Source of the DNA: Latescibacteria bacterium UBA6620
GTDB taxonomy: Bacteria > Latescibacterota > UBA2968
Direction of reading: 5' to 3'
DNA length: 63,911 bases
NCBI GenBank assembly: GCA_002433075.1
Contig: DJHM01000045.1
Span: 14,190-78,100 of the forward strand
The translations under genes and the position numbers were made by a program. Position 1 is the stretch's first letter. Every line of letters begins with the position of its first letter. The notes beneath the pieces are model-generated. The model was given only the letters and a program-made list of their open reading frames with translations, ran no database searches and was not told the origin of the DNA. This document shows, in pieces, positions 1-8,620 of this stretch.

Positions 1-121
1 CTCCGCGGGCGACGTCAAGGGCGCAAACAAAGCCTTTCGGCAAATGGTTCCGAGTTGCAATAACTGCCACGAGGACTGCGCCTACATGCTCGCACCGGCA
101 TTCCCCGAGTTCGCTGACTGA
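1..121 (+). CDS. C-terminal end of a cytochrome c (partial)
   Basis: Only the last 39 residues lie in the window, read in frame from base 2 to the TGA at 119-121. They contain a CNNCH haem-attachment motif followed by a short tail ending PEFAD, which is where c'-type and small class I/II cytochromes carry their haem. The family beyond 'c-type cytochrome' cannot be decided from this fragment. Transcription probably ends at the hairpin 23 bases downstream. Confidence 0.75.
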   Translation, partial: SAGDVKGANKAFRQMVPSCNNCHEDCAYMLAPAFPEFAD

Positions 122-143
122 TTCAGTGAGACCAGGCAAGGCC

Positions 144-171
144 AAAGGGGAACCCTACGGGGTTCCCCTTT
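144..171. terminator. Bidirectional intrinsic terminator
   Basis: A perfect 12-bp stem (AAAGGGGAACCC with its complement) closes on a four-base TACG loop, a UNCG-type stable tetraloop in RNA. T-rich sequence follows on the plus strand and the matching A-run serves the other strand. It separates the converging cytochrome gene (+) and inositol-monophosphatase-family gene (-). Confidence 0.85.
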
Positions 172-173
172 TC

Positions 174-938
174 TCATGAGCTGCTGCTTGCATTCTGCAA
201 TGTCTCGAAAACGGGATCCGCGGCGAACAGTGTGGGTTCGGAGACGGTTCGGCCGTCGTAAAGGTCGGAGAACACTACGGCAGATCCGGACACGTAGCGG
301 GCCTGAATGCCCAGAACGGACAGAATCGCGGCCCCGGCGGCATAGTCCCATACACCGGCCCGGTCCATGGCTCCGACCGCTGAGCCTCTCGCCACATAAC
401 AGAGATGTGCCGCCGCAGAACCCAGGCTCAGAACCTTGCCCGTGTAGTTAACCGTGTGATCCTGGTAGGCGCCTTCACTGATGAGGAAGACTGCGTTGAC
501 ATCGACCTTGGGGGAGGGTCGCGGTAGGGGCGAGCCGTTCAGGTAGGCAATTTGTCCGTCCGTGTGGTATAGATCCCCGATCGCTGGCAACACGAAGACC
601 CCCGCGTGGGGCCGACCTTCGACAATGAGGCCGACGCTCACTCCCCAGATGGGAAACCCGTGATAGAACGCACGAGTCCCGTCGATGGGATCTATTGCCC
701 AGACACGATGTGCGGTTGGCGGTGCGACCTTGTCGCCTTCTTCTCCAATCACGTAGTCATCGGGTAACGAAGCGCGGAGCTTTTCACGAATGAACTGCTC
801 GATGGCCAGATCGGCTTCCGTCACCCACGAATCATCAGCTTTAAGACTCGCTGTTGCTTTGCCGAAGTATTCGAGGGCCGTGTCACCCGCTCGTCGAGTC
901 AGATCGATAAGCCACTCCATATCCAGGTCCGTGTGCAT
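174..938 (-). CDS. Inositol-monophosphatase-family phosphatase
   Basis: A 254-residue protein of the Mg-dependent FIG/IMPase superfamily, which removes phosphate from inositol phosphate, histidinol phosphate or related polyol phosphates. The metal-site motifs appear in order: VTEAD near residue 40, GEEG near 66, WAIDPIDGT near 80, and WDYAAGA near 197 for the last metal-binding Asp. Length is normal. Within the superfamily, histidinol-phosphatase or IMPase cannot be separated by eye. Its start lies only 28 bases from the divergent SDR gene, so any promoter must overlap coding sequence. Confidence 0.88.
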   Translation of the reverse strand: MHTDLDMEWLIDLTRRAGDTALEYFGKATASLKADDSWVTEADLAIEQFIREKLRASLPDDYVIGEEGDKVAPPTAHRVWAIDPIDGTRAFYHGFPIWGVSVGLIVEGRPHAGVFVLPAIGDLYHTDGQIAYLNGSPLPRPSPKVDVNAVFLISEGAYQDHTVNYTGKVLSLGSAAAHLCYVARGSAVGAMDRAGVWDYAAGAAILSVLGIQARYVSGSAVVFSDLYDGRTVSEPTLFAADPVFETLQNASSSS

Positions 939-966
939 CCAATCACTCCAATCAGGTGTAGCCTAA

Positions 967-1740
967 ATGTCTGAAAGAAAACGCCTCCTCGTAACGGGCG
1001 CAGCCGGCATCGTCGGAACTGCGATTCGAAAACATCTCAAAGATCGCTATGATTTCAAACTCCTGTGCAACCGGACGATTCCCGAAGACGTGTCGCCGTC
1101 AGATGTGGTTGTTTCCGGGGATATCGCTGATTTCGAAGCGATGACCGAGGCGGTACAGGGCGTAGACGGTATCGTCCACCTCGGACTTGCGAACCGACGA
1201 ACCGCTGGAACCCGGGCAGAACTGGCCCGGGGCACGATCGACGTAGACATCCGAAGCTGCTACAACATCTACGAAGCAGCGCGCATCAACGGAGTTGAAG
1301 TCGTCGTCTTTGCGAGTACAAACCACGTCACCGGGTTGAATGAGCAGGATGGCATTGTCTCTCGGCCCGACCTGCCTGTCCGCCCCGATGGAATTTATGG
1401 TGCGGGGAAAGCGTTCGGAGAGGCGTTGGGACGCTACTACGCCGATCGAATGGGGGTTCGGGTCCTTTGCCTTCGAATCGCAAACTTCAATGGGAAGGAC
1501 GAGCCAGGGCGGTTCTATCCGAAGGGTGGATCCAGGTGGCTGAGCCCCAGGGACTGTGCGCAGCTTGTTTGGCGAAGCATCGAGACAACAGACGTGAAAT
1601 TCGGGGTCTTTTACGGTGTTTCCCTGGGCGGGGAAGAGAAATGGGATCTGACGAACGCCAGGGAACAACTCGGTTATGATCCGGTCGATAACGGGGCCGA
1701 TGAGAAGTGGCAGGCCCAATACCGTGAGGATAAGCCATGA
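967..1740 (+). CDS. NAD-dependent SDR, uronate-dehydrogenase-like
   Basis: A 257-residue extended short-chain dehydrogenase. It opens with the NAD-binding pattern GAAGIVG (residues 11-17), has an S-T-N-H segment where the catalytic Ser/Thr lies, and the YGAGK catalytic Tyr-Lys pair near residue 143. The whole resembles bacterial uronate dehydrogenases, which oxidise galacturonate or glucuronate to aldarolactone. That fits the lactonase and UxaA genes nearby, but the substrate is inferred. Its stop overlaps the start of the next gene by four bases, so the two are probably translated together. Confidence 0.8.
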   Translation: MSERKRLLVTGAAGIVGTAIRKHLKDRYDFKLLCNRTIPEDVSPSDVVVSGDIADFEAMTEAVQGVDGIVHLGLANRRTAGTRAELARGTIDVDIRSCYNIYEAARINGVEVVVFASTNHVTGLNEQDGIVSRPDLPVRPDGIYGAGKAFGEALGRYYADRMGVRVLCLRIANFNGKDEPGRFYPKGGSRWLSPRDCAQLVWRSIETTDVKFGVFYGVSLGGEEKWDLTNAREQLGYDPVDNGADEKWQAQYREDKP

Positions 1741-2462
1741 TTCTTGATGATGCTCGTGTTCTTGTTTTCAGTGCGCACGCAGCAGATTTTTGCTCGCGTG
1801 CAGGGGGTACCTTGTTGAGAATCGTCGAGAGCGGTGGCGCCGTTCAGGTCCACGCCCTGACCTACGGAGAACGTTGCGAAGCCCCCGCACTGTGGCAAGC
1901 CGATCCCGATCGCGACGTGGAAGAGGTCAAGCAGATTCGAAAAGATGAGATCGCAGCCGCTTCAGAAATACTGGGGGTTCCGGTGTCTTGCTTTGACTGG
2001 GGCGATAGCCCATTGGTCCTCGACCAGCATCGCCTGGAGGCTCTGGTCCAGGCCATCAGGGCGTTCCGCCCCGATACGGTGCTGACACACTGGAAGAACG
2101 ATGTCATGCACCCGGATCATGTGGAGACGACGCGAGGGGTGATCTGGGCCGTAAGCTATTGCGGAGCCGGGGGTATCAAGACCCAGGACCCACCGTGCCC
2201 CAGACCTCGACTGTTCTGCTACGAGACGACCATTGGGACCGCGCCAGCGGCCGGTTTTCTCCCTGAAGCCTACGTCGATATCAGCTCAGTCATCGATAGG
2301 AAACTGGAGGCTTTGGCCAAGTTCGAAGCGCAGTTCAACCTCTCTGACACCTACGATGTTTTAGGGCGTTATCGAGGGTTCGAGGCCAAGTCGACTGCGG
2401 GGATGTCGGCGTGTACACACGCCGAAGGATTCGTACCGATCGGCACCCAGTCTGCAGGCTGA
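1737..2462 (+). CDS. PIG-L/LmbE-family protein, GalB (4-oxalomesaconate hydratase)-like
   Basis: A 241-residue PIG-L fold protein. Most family members are Zn-dependent N-deacetylases with a PHPDD motif; here it reads SAHAADF followed by RAGGT. The missing second Asp and the form of the motif recall GalB, the PIG-L-type 4-oxalomesaconate hydratase of gallate degradation in Pseudomonas. The third metal ligand is visible in HPDH near residue 124. The Y-G-E-R-C-E segment after the second strand also recalls GalB. Hydratase function is inference; a deacetylase remains possible. It is translationally coupled to the upstream SDR. Confidence 0.75.
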   Translation: MILDDARVLVFSAHAADFCSRAGGTLLRIVESGGAVQVHALTYGERCEAPALWQADPDRDVEEVKQIRKDEIAAASEILGVPVSCFDWGDSPLVLDQHRLEALVQAIRAFRPDTVLTHWKNDVMHPDHVETTRGVIWAVSYCGAGGIKTQDPPCPRPRLFCYETTIGTAPAAGFLPEAYVDISSVIDRKLEALAKFEAQFNLSDTYDVLGRYRGFEAKSTAGMSACTHAEGFVPIGTQSAG

Positions 2463-2465
2463 AGG

Positions 2466-3227
2466 TCAGTCGAACTTCCAGACCTTCAACGCAGTGCCTC
2501 CGAATATAGCTGCCCGCTCGTCGTCGTTCAGTTCGGAGAAGTACGCAAGGGGAACCGAGAGACTGTTTCTGTAGCCCTCTCGGCCGCTGACTGGAGGATA
2601 GTCACTGCCCCACATCATTCGATCGGGCCCGAATGCCTCGAGTGCCATGTCCGCAAGAGGCGGGATCGGATCGAAAGGAAGAGGGAGTTTACAGATCTCT
2701 CCGAAGCCGGGCAGTTTGATGGTCAGGTTAGGACGTTCGGCCAACTGGAGCGCGCTTCGATACTCGTCGTAGGGTGCAGCGGCGTCTGACCCAACACCCG
2801 CAAGATGCTCGATCACGATCTGAAGATCGGGGAACGTGTCGAGTACCTCGGTAAATTCGTCGCTCAGAAGAGCCGAGGGTCGACTGGGGGCGCTGACGAC
2901 GAGGCCTATGTCCGCCGCAGCTCTCCAGTGTGCGAGCGGGTCGGAGCCCGTCGCCCGAGAGGCCGCCGGAAGTCGGATACCCACGATTCCCAGTTCCGCC
3001 CAGTATCGGATTCGTGCGCCGTCCTCGTCAGGGGCGACGATCATCGCAGCCTGGAACCTCCCGGGTTGCTCCGCCGCGGAGTCGATCATGTACAGATTTT
3101 CGTTATTGCCCCCGTACTGTATGAACACTGCCTTGTCCACCCCCGATTGGTCCATGTGGTATGTGAGAGATTCCACTGGCTCGTATTTGTGTAGACCGAT
3201 GTGGCAGTGTGTGTCCACGATCGTCAA
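2466..3227 (-). CDS. Amidohydrolase-2 family TIM-barrel hydrolase
   Basis: A 253-residue amidohydrolase-superfamily protein with the N-terminal metal motif DTHCHIG (residues 5-11), IEHLAG near 137 and WGSDYPP near 210, the usual layout of the lactonase/decarboxylase/hydratase group. Members act on L-fuconolactone, pyrone dicarboxylate, oxalomesaconate and similar acids. It converges on the GalB-like gene with three bases between stops, within a block of sugar-acid genes, so a lactonase or hydratase role is likely; the substrate is unknown. Confidence 0.8.
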   Translation of the reverse strand: MTIVDTHCHIGLHKYEPVESLTYHMDQSGVDKAVFIQYGGNNENLYMIDSAAEQPGRFQAAMIVAPDEDGARIRYWAELGIVGIRLPAASRATGSDPLAHWRAAADIGLVVSAPSRPSALLSDEFTEVLDTFPDLQIVIEHLAGVGSDAAAPYDEYRSALQLAERPNLTIKLPGFGEICKLPLPFDPIPPLADMALEAFGPDRMMWGSDYPPVSGREGYRNSLSVPLAYFSELNDDERAAIFGGTALKVWKFD

Positions 3228-3246
3228 TGTTGGACCTCCTTGAACG

Positions 3247-3948
3247 CTACAGCAGGGTCAACTGGGCACCCGGGGTTCCTTCGGGTGACGGCGAAGCAAT
3301 ACATCCCTTGCCCTCATTTCGGGCCGAATTTACGTAGGGTGTGACTGGCCGAAGGCTCATGGATGCGTCCGGAAAGGGGACGAGTAATCCGTTCAGAATT
3401 TCGGGTTCGTCGGTGTCGGGGGCCAGCCAGGGGTCGTATGCCGAAGGGGGGAGGATCACTGGCATGCGATCGTGTATAGACGCGACCAATCTATTCGCTT
3501 TCGTGGTAATGATCGTACACGATGTCACCGAGTCCCCTGAGGGAGGATGCCATCGATCCCACAGTCCCGCGAACGCAAACGGCTTCCCGGTATCGAGCTG
3601 GATGTAGACCGGAGTCTTGCGGCCATCCTGCTCCTTCCGCCATTCGTAAAACCCATCGGCGACAACAAGGCATCGACGCTTTCGAAAGGCTTCTCGGAAT
3701 GCCCGTTTCTCAGAAAGCGTTTCCGCTCGGGCGTTGATCATCCGGCTCCCGATCCGTGGGTCCTTCGCCCACTGCGGGATGAGCCCCCAGCGTGCCTCCG
3801 TGACTTCTCGCGCCCCGTAACCCCGGACGACCAAAATGTCGAGTGTGGGAGCAATGTTGTAGCGAGGCTCGACATCAGGAAAGACGAAACCTTCGAAGGC
3901 GAGTTGTAGATCCTCACGACTTGTGTGAAGGGTGAACCTCCCGCACAT
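3247..3948 (-). CDS. SRAP protein (YedK/HMCES family), abasic-site DNA-protein crosslinker
   Basis: A 233-residue SOS-response-associated-peptidase protein, which traps abasic sites in single-stranded DNA through a thiazolidine link to Cys2. The key residues are present: MCGR at the start, RYNIAPT near residue 29, FYEW near 99 and IHDRMPV near 158. Family length is normal. Its ATG overlaps the stop of the SMP-30 gene (TGATG), so expression is tied to a sugar-lactone gene rather than to a visible SOS operator. Confidence 0.93.
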   Translation of the reverse strand: MCGRFTLHTSREDLQLAFEGFVFPDVEPRYNIAPTLDILVVRGYGAREVTEARWGLIPQWAKDPRIGSRMINARAETLSEKRAFREAFRKRRCLVVADGFYEWRKEQDGRKTPVYIQLDTGKPFAFAGLWDRWHPPSGDSVTSCTIITTKANRLVASIHDRMPVILPPSAYDPWLAPDTDEPEILNGLLVPFPDASMSLRPVTPYVNSARNEGKGCIASPSPEGTPGAQLTLL

Positions 3949-4859
3949 CAGCAGCCAACTCGTGACACGAACTCAGGCACACCGGTGACTCCCAGATCGA
4001 CCTGAAACAGCCCGCCCGCACCTGTGCCCTCATTCTGTTTGTCATCTCCACCGGCAGTTGTCACGTACGCATCGGCGTAGGCGTCTCCACCGAATGTCAC
4101 GGATGACACTTTACGCGCCGGAAACTCGACCCGGGCAACCTCCGTCCCTGTAGGGTTGTATCGTACCAGACAATGGCCATCCCATCTCGCAGACCATACG
4201 TGTCCTTCGGCATCGACCGTCATGCCATCAGGGACCCCCTCCTCGTCTCCGACGTCCCGGAACACACGCTGGTTGGACAAGTCGCCTGAGGAAGCATCGT
4301 AGTCGAGCAGGTAAACTTTACGGGCAGTCGAGTCCGTATAGTACATCTGCTTCCGGTCTGGCGTGAATCCCATGCCATTCGAACAACCGATTTCGTCCAG
4401 GACTTCGGTGAGGCTTCCATCGGTATCGAGTCGGTAAAGCTTGCCCAGATGATCTGGACTGGGCATGGTGCCACAGAAGACACGACCCTCGGGGTCGGCA
4501 ATCACGTCGTTGAATCGTGAGGCTGCTTCACCCGGAATTTCGTCCACTATTGTGATGAACCCACCCTTGTCGTAGATGCGGATCGCCCCGCGGGCCATAA
4601 ACAGGAGGAGCTTTCCGTCTTCCTGGATCGTGAATCCCCCAATGACGTCTCCGTGATAGAGTTGCTCGTGGCGGTCGGTCGAGGGGTCGTAGGAAAACAG
4701 TCGCCCGTTGGGGATATCGCACCAGAAGACTTTCTTTTCCTGGGGATGCCACAACGGGCCTTCGCCGGTCTTGCACGCATAGTCGGCAACAAGTCTCGGG
4801 TTCAAAATATCATCCCCCGGTGGTGTCGTTCCATGTCGGCCAAGCCACCGAGTCAGCAA
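3948..4859 (-). CDS. SMP-30/gluconolactonase family lactonase
   Basis: A 303-residue six-bladed propeller of the SMP-30/regucalcin/gluconolactonase family, which opens aldonolactones with a divalent metal. The four metal-site positions are visible: the Glu of GEGPLW (near residue 33), the Asn of RFND (near 117), the Asn of SNGMGF (near 161) and the Asp of PDGM (near 212). The first 20 residues precede the conserved start, so the true start could lie slightly downstream. It fits an aldarolactone step after uronate dehydrogenase. Confidence 0.88.
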   Translation of the reverse strand: MLTRWLGRHGTTPPGDDILNPRLVADYACKTGEGPLWHPQEKKVFWCDIPNGRLFSYDPSTDRHEQLYHGDVIGGFTIQEDGKLLLFMARGAIRIYDKGGFITIVDEIPGEAASRFNDVIADPEGRVFCGTMPSPDHLGKLYRLDTDGSLTEVLDEIGCSNGMGFTPDRKQMYYTDSTARKVYLLDYDASSGDLSNQRVFRDVGDEEGVPDGMTVDAEGHVWSARWDGHCLVRYNPTGTEVARVEFPARKVSSVTFGGDAYADAYVTTAGGDDKQNEGTGAGGLFQVDLGVTGVPEFVSRVGC

Positions 4860-4951
4860 CCCGGTTGCCCGTCTCCCAGCCGCATCTTACATTGGGCCAC
4901 ATTTTTTTCTCGACAGCTCTGGAGTTCCCTGAAAATCGAAAGGAGAGCCGA

Positions 4952-5242
4952 ATGACCGAGATCGTCGAAGAGTTGACTGTCAACTATGAAGAAGACAATG
5001 TGCTGCTGGTTAAGGAACTCGATAAACACGTTCTGACCAAAGGCGCGTGGGCGACTGTGATGTTTCTGTATCAGGATTTCGACAGACGAAAGGAGGACTA
5101 TGGCCCAACCAAAATCGGGATTCGCCGATATCAGAAGAGGGACGGGGCCTACGTTTATCGAAGCAAGTTCAACATTTCTAGTCTCGACCAGGCACGGAAA
5201 GTCGTCGAAGCGCTGAACAAATGGATCAAGGAAGAATCCTGA
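4952..5242 (+). CDS. Conserved small protein of unknown function
   Basis: A 96-residue acidic-to-basic protein. The ATG at 4952 follows AGGAGAG at a good distance, so it is preferred over earlier in-frame starts. The middle is rich in aromatic and basic residues (GAWATVMFLYQDFDRR, IRRYQKRDG) and the C-terminus predicts a helix (SSLDQARKVVEALNKWI). The layout of strands followed by one helix is compatible with a PC4/YdbC-like single-stranded-nucleic-acid binder, but that is a guess. It converges on the uxaA-type gene with no gap. Confidence 0.6.
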   Translation: MTEIVEELTVNYEEDNVLLVKELDKHVLTKGAWATVMFLYQDFDRRKEDYGPTKIGIRRYQKRDGAYVYRSKFNISSLDQARKVVEALNKWIKEES

Positions 5243-7924
5243 CTACATCGACACACCCAGCAGCCCTCTCGTAAACTGAAAGTCGTAGAGTCGGCTTGAC
5301 AGAGCCTTGGCTACGGTCCGCCGCGAGGCGACTTCGACGATAAGGTCGATCAGATCCTGCCCCGTGGCGCCGGTCTCAAGGAGCACGTCCAGGTCTGCTG
5401 AGTAGGATGCATTCCGCTCGGTGCCTACCTGAACGACTGGAACGAGCGGATGGCCCTGGAGGGGGTGATCTCCTACAAGCACGAGGACCAGATCGACGCC
5501 AGTGCCGCCCAGCCCGGTGAGTGACTCAACCCAGTGCTCTGTGGGACACGCCATAATATGCAACCCCGCATTGTCGGGTCTTTGCCCGTATGCGATGGAC
5601 GGCCCGAACGCGGCTGATTCCAGAGTTTCCTGTAGGTAGGTCTCTGACGCAAGAAGCTGTGTGGACTCCGGCAGAATGACGGTCGCCCCTGAACTGACGA
5701 GCGTTCGTGTTAGGTCGGCAAAGAGCTGGTCGGCGACCTGGGGCGAGTGGCTCTCGGAGCACAACCCGATTCTGAGTGAAGAAAGTGGAGCCTCCATGAT
5801 GGACGTTTCACGATTTGCGCGTGCTTCGAACCAGGATTCTGCCATCTCCAGGACTGACGCAATCCCTCCGTCCAGCTGTATGCTGGCCCAGCCGAAGCGG
5901 TTCTTGGCAAGGCCACGCTCGGCGATGTGATGCCTGATGAAGTCGTTATGGGTTTTCTCACATCCGTGTTCGAGTACGAAGGCATTGCGCACGAGAGGGT
6001 GAGTGAGATAGCCCAGCATCGATTCTGTGTACATCCGTTCGTTTTCGTCTCCTGCCACGCCACATCCCTCCGTATGCACAAGAGCGCTGTAACGCGTGAT
6101 TCCGCTGCCTACCCCGATCCCCTTTGCCTGTAACTGATCGGCACACATTCTGGCAATCTGACCCGAGCAGAGACTCGTAGGGAGGATGAGACCGACCGCA
6201 TCTGCCGCGTGTCCTTCCTCTGTTACGAAAGCCGAATAGGTTGCTGGAGATGGTGGGTTCGTCCGGACGGTGATCGGGTTCCCGTTGGGTTCGTCGCCGG
6301 CAAGAACGGTTTGGGGATCGGTTTCTCCTGTCTGGCGCCAGTTCCTCCACAGTGAGACCTGAGCGTGGCCCGCAGCTTCTCCTTTGGAGAGTTTTCCCGA
6401 TGCAACCTCAAGCGTCTGCGACAGCGTCTGTTCACCCAGATCGTCCATTGAAATGCCGTCGAGATATGCGCCCGCGTTGACATCCATTTCATGAGAGAGC
6501 ATTTCGTAACGGTTGGAGGTCGTTACAATTTTAATCGTGGGGACGAAGGGGAAGTTGGTGATCGAACCGTTTCCCGTTACGAAATAGATCATGTTGCAAC
6601 CCGCGGCGACCTGCCCTGCGATACTCTCGAGGTCGTTTCCTGGGCTATCCATGAAATAGTAGCCCGGTTCCTTCATGGGCTCGCCGTAGTCGATCACATA
6701 GTCCAGTCGGACATCCGGGTGACGCTTCATTGCGGCCCCGATCGATTTGAGGACGATATTGTAGAGACCACGATACTTGTTTCCACCGGATGGGTTACCC
6801 TCCGCGGATGTTCCGTGCCACGCGGCTAGTTCCTTATACGCTTCTACCTTATCCACGAATCGGCGGGCTGTATCAATGTCCCTCACATTTTGAAGCACGT
6901 AGGCTTCCGCTCCGATCAGTTCGTCTGTCTCGGCAAGATTCGCCGCCCCGCCACTTCGAATCAGCTCACGGGCGATCCACGAAGCGAGCGGGTTGCCCGA
7001 TACACCGGAAAATGCGTCCGATCCTCCGCACTGAAGCGCCAGCTTCAACTCTCCCGCTGGAACGGTGGATCGAGATGTTTCGTTGATCCTGGGTAGCCAC
7101 GACTTGACCAGGTTCGCTGCCTCCTCCTGGCTCTCTTGCTGACTCTTTTGGATGCTGTAAAAGGCGTGTGGGAGGTCCTCGATGGGCAACCGATGGGTCC
7201 GAATCCACCGTTCGAGGGAGGCGTTCGTGACGGCCTCTGTCCCATAGTCCACTGCGAGGATTCCACCCACATTTGGATGGACGGCGAATCCTCCCAATGT
7301 CCGGTGAACATGGTCTATGTTGTTTGGACGGTCCCGCTGGCCCCCTTCGGTATGCGCGACAGCAACAATGCCGTCAATGTTTGTGAACTTTTCGATCTCT
7401 GGTTGAAGACACTCTTCCAAAGCTCTTACGAAGCTGCCGGTGCGGGATGAAGTCCCCAGGAGAACAAGGCAATTTCGGGTGCCCACACCTCGGCCACTCC
7501 CCCTCCGGTATCCCTCAAAAGTCGGGACATCGGATCTATGCTCGACCTGGACCCCCGGCTCGAGGGTGCCGGAGTCTACCGAGTGTGGGACGATCCGATC
7601 CTCGAAGTTCGGCTCCGCGGGAAGTTCGAAGTCAAGCTGACGAAGACCCAATGCTTCCAGGATTCCAGCGTTACAGACGTAGTCACCTGCTTCGATGTCT
7701 TTCACCGCGACACCAAACGGGAGGCCCCAGGAGAGAAGCGGCATGCCGGCCGCGATGGAGGTCAGGGCAAAGCGGTGGCCCTCCATCAGGGTGGAGGCGA
7801 GGGTTACCTGGCGATCTTGCAGCTGGATTCGGGTATCCTTTTCCAGGCGCCTGGTGACGATCGCGACGTTGTCACCCGGAAGAGGGAGACGCGCGCACGC
7901 GTCAAAGTTCAGAGAAATTGGCAT
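5243..7924 (-). CDS. Double-length UxaA-family (altronate/galactarate) dehydratase
   Basis: An 893-residue protein, against about 500 for ordinary UxaA, which dehydrates altronate or a related sugar acid using iron. Residues 1-100 form a SAF domain (DNVAIV near 18, GHRFAL near 49). Two copies of the catalytic region follow. Copy 1 (about 135-540) has HTEGGQ and DYGTE where the family has H-x-GCG and GCE, but keeps LQCGGSDAFSG and TGNGS. Copy 2 (about 585-890) keeps HTEGCGV and HGCE but has lost the LQCGGSD equivalent (GLCSESHSP). The RBS GGAG precedes the ATG. Partner genes suggest uronate catabolism. Confidence 0.85.
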   Translation of the reverse strand: MPISLNFDACARLPLPGDNVAIVTRRLEKDTRIQLQDRQVTLASTLMEGHRFALTSIAAGMPLLSWGLPFGVAVKDIEAGDYVCNAGILEALGLRQLDFELPAEPNFEDRIVPHSVDSGTLEPGVQVEHRSDVPTFEGYRRGSGRGVGTRNCLVLLGTSSRTGSFVRALEECLQPEIEKFTNIDGIVAVAHTEGGQRDRPNNIDHVHRTLGGFAVHPNVGGILAVDYGTEAVTNASLERWIRTHRLPIEDLPHAFYSIQKSQQESQEEAANLVKSWLPRINETSRSTVPAGELKLALQCGGSDAFSGVSGNPLASWIARELIRSGGAANLAETDELIGAEAYVLQNVRDIDTARRFVDKVEAYKELAAWHGTSAEGNPSGGNKYRGLYNIVLKSIGAAMKRHPDVRLDYVIDYGEPMKEPGYYFMDSPGNDLESIAGQVAAGCNMIYFVTGNGSITNFPFVPTIKIVTTSNRYEMLSHEMDVNAGAYLDGISMDDLGEQTLSQTLEVASGKLSKGEAAGHAQVSLWRNWRQTGETDPQTVLAGDEPNGNPITVRTNPPSPATYSAFVTEEGHAADAVGLILPTSLCSGQIARMCADQLQAKGIGVGSGITRYSALVHTEGCGVAGDENERMYTESMLGYLTHPLVRNAFVLEHGCEKTHNDFIRHHIAERGLAKNRFGWASIQLDGGIASVLEMAESWFEARANRETSIMEAPLSSLRIGLCSESHSPQVADQLFADLTRTLVSSGATVILPESTQLLASETYLQETLESAAFGPSIAYGQRPDNAGLHIMACPTEHWVESLTGLGGTGVDLVLVLVGDHPLQGHPLVPVVQVGTERNASYSADLDVLLETGATGQDLIDLIVEVASRRTVAKALSSRLYDFQFTRGLLGVSM

Positions 7925-8019
7925 GGGTAGCTCCGAAGCGTGTTGATTTCATTGGGTCGAGAAAAGTCGAATGAATCACGGGAAGGTTCACAAGTCAAGC
8001 GGGCGGTCAGCACTCGGGG

Positions 8020-8049
8020 TTGACGCATCCCTTGGGTATCCTATATGTT
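8020..8049 (+). promoter_or_regulatory. Candidate sigma-70 promoter for the DtxR-family gene
   Basis: TTGACG at 8020-8025 is followed 16 to 18 bases later by TATATG or TATGTT (8042-8049). It lies about 35 bases before the regulator's start codon in the 159-bp divergent gap that also serves the uxaA-type gene. Confidence 0.5.
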
Positions 8050-8083
8050 GGGGAGGGAACAAAACTATGGCGCGGAGGAGTGA

Positions 8084-8557
8084 ATGGCTGCCGGCGGAGT
8101 CTGGAAGGAATACGAGAGCAACGAAATCTCCCACAGCGTGGCGCATCACCTTGCAGCCATCGGTGAACTTACGATTCAGCACGGTTATGCCCGTGTGTCC
8201 GATGTTGCCCGCCACCTCCAGATTACACGGGGAAGCGCCTCTCTGACCCTAAAGGCCTTAAGGCAAAAGAACTACGTCCTCGAAGACGAGAACAAGTTTC
8301 TGAGGCTTTCCCCCGAAGGGAAGAAGATCGTCGATGGGATCCTGGCAAAGCGGAAAATCGTCAGGACGTTCCTCAACGACGTCCTCAAGATCGACGAGCG
8401 CCAGGCTGAGATCGATGCCTGTAAAGTGGAACATCTACTGAGTGAAGAAACTACGGACACATTGCTGCGTTTCCTGGAGCACCTTCTGTCCGATCAAGAG
8501 GTTCCCCGTTCATTCCGAGAAGCATACTGGGGTCTTGAGGGAAAAACCGATGGGTAG
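8084..8557 (+). CDS. DtxR/MntR-family metal-dependent repressor (short form)
   Basis: A 157-residue regulator with an N-terminal winged helix (AHHLAAIGEL, SDVARHLQITRGSASLTLKAL) and the dimerisation/metal-binding part (ACKVEHLLS near residue 113, where Cys-x2-Glu-His is the family metal site). It lacks a C-terminal FeoA/SH3 domain. The ATG is preceded by GGAGGAG. A TTTAG-type palindrome lies 64 bases downstream, before the di-haem oxidoreductase gene, and is a plausible target. Confidence 0.85.
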   Translation: MAAGGVWKEYESNEISHSVAHHLAAIGELTIQHGYARVSDVARHLQITRGSASLTLKALRQKNYVLEDENKFLRLSPEGKKIVDGILAKRKIVRTFLNDVLKIDERQAEIDACKVEHLLSEETTDTLLRFLEHLLSDQEVPRSFREAYWGLEGKTDG

Positions 8558-8620
8558 CTGTCTTAGTATGAGAGTGGAAGGACAACCTGGAGAGGGGTTT
8601 TTTTATTTGCCCGGCCCCAC

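Noticed and set aside
174..451. Open frame antisense to the inositol-monophosphatase-family gene
   Set aside because: Arg/Pro-rich translation with no motifs; a shadow of the GC-rich coding strand.
1099..1719. 206-residue open frame antisense to the SDR gene
   Set aside because: No family pattern and no RBS; the sense strand encodes a complete SDR.
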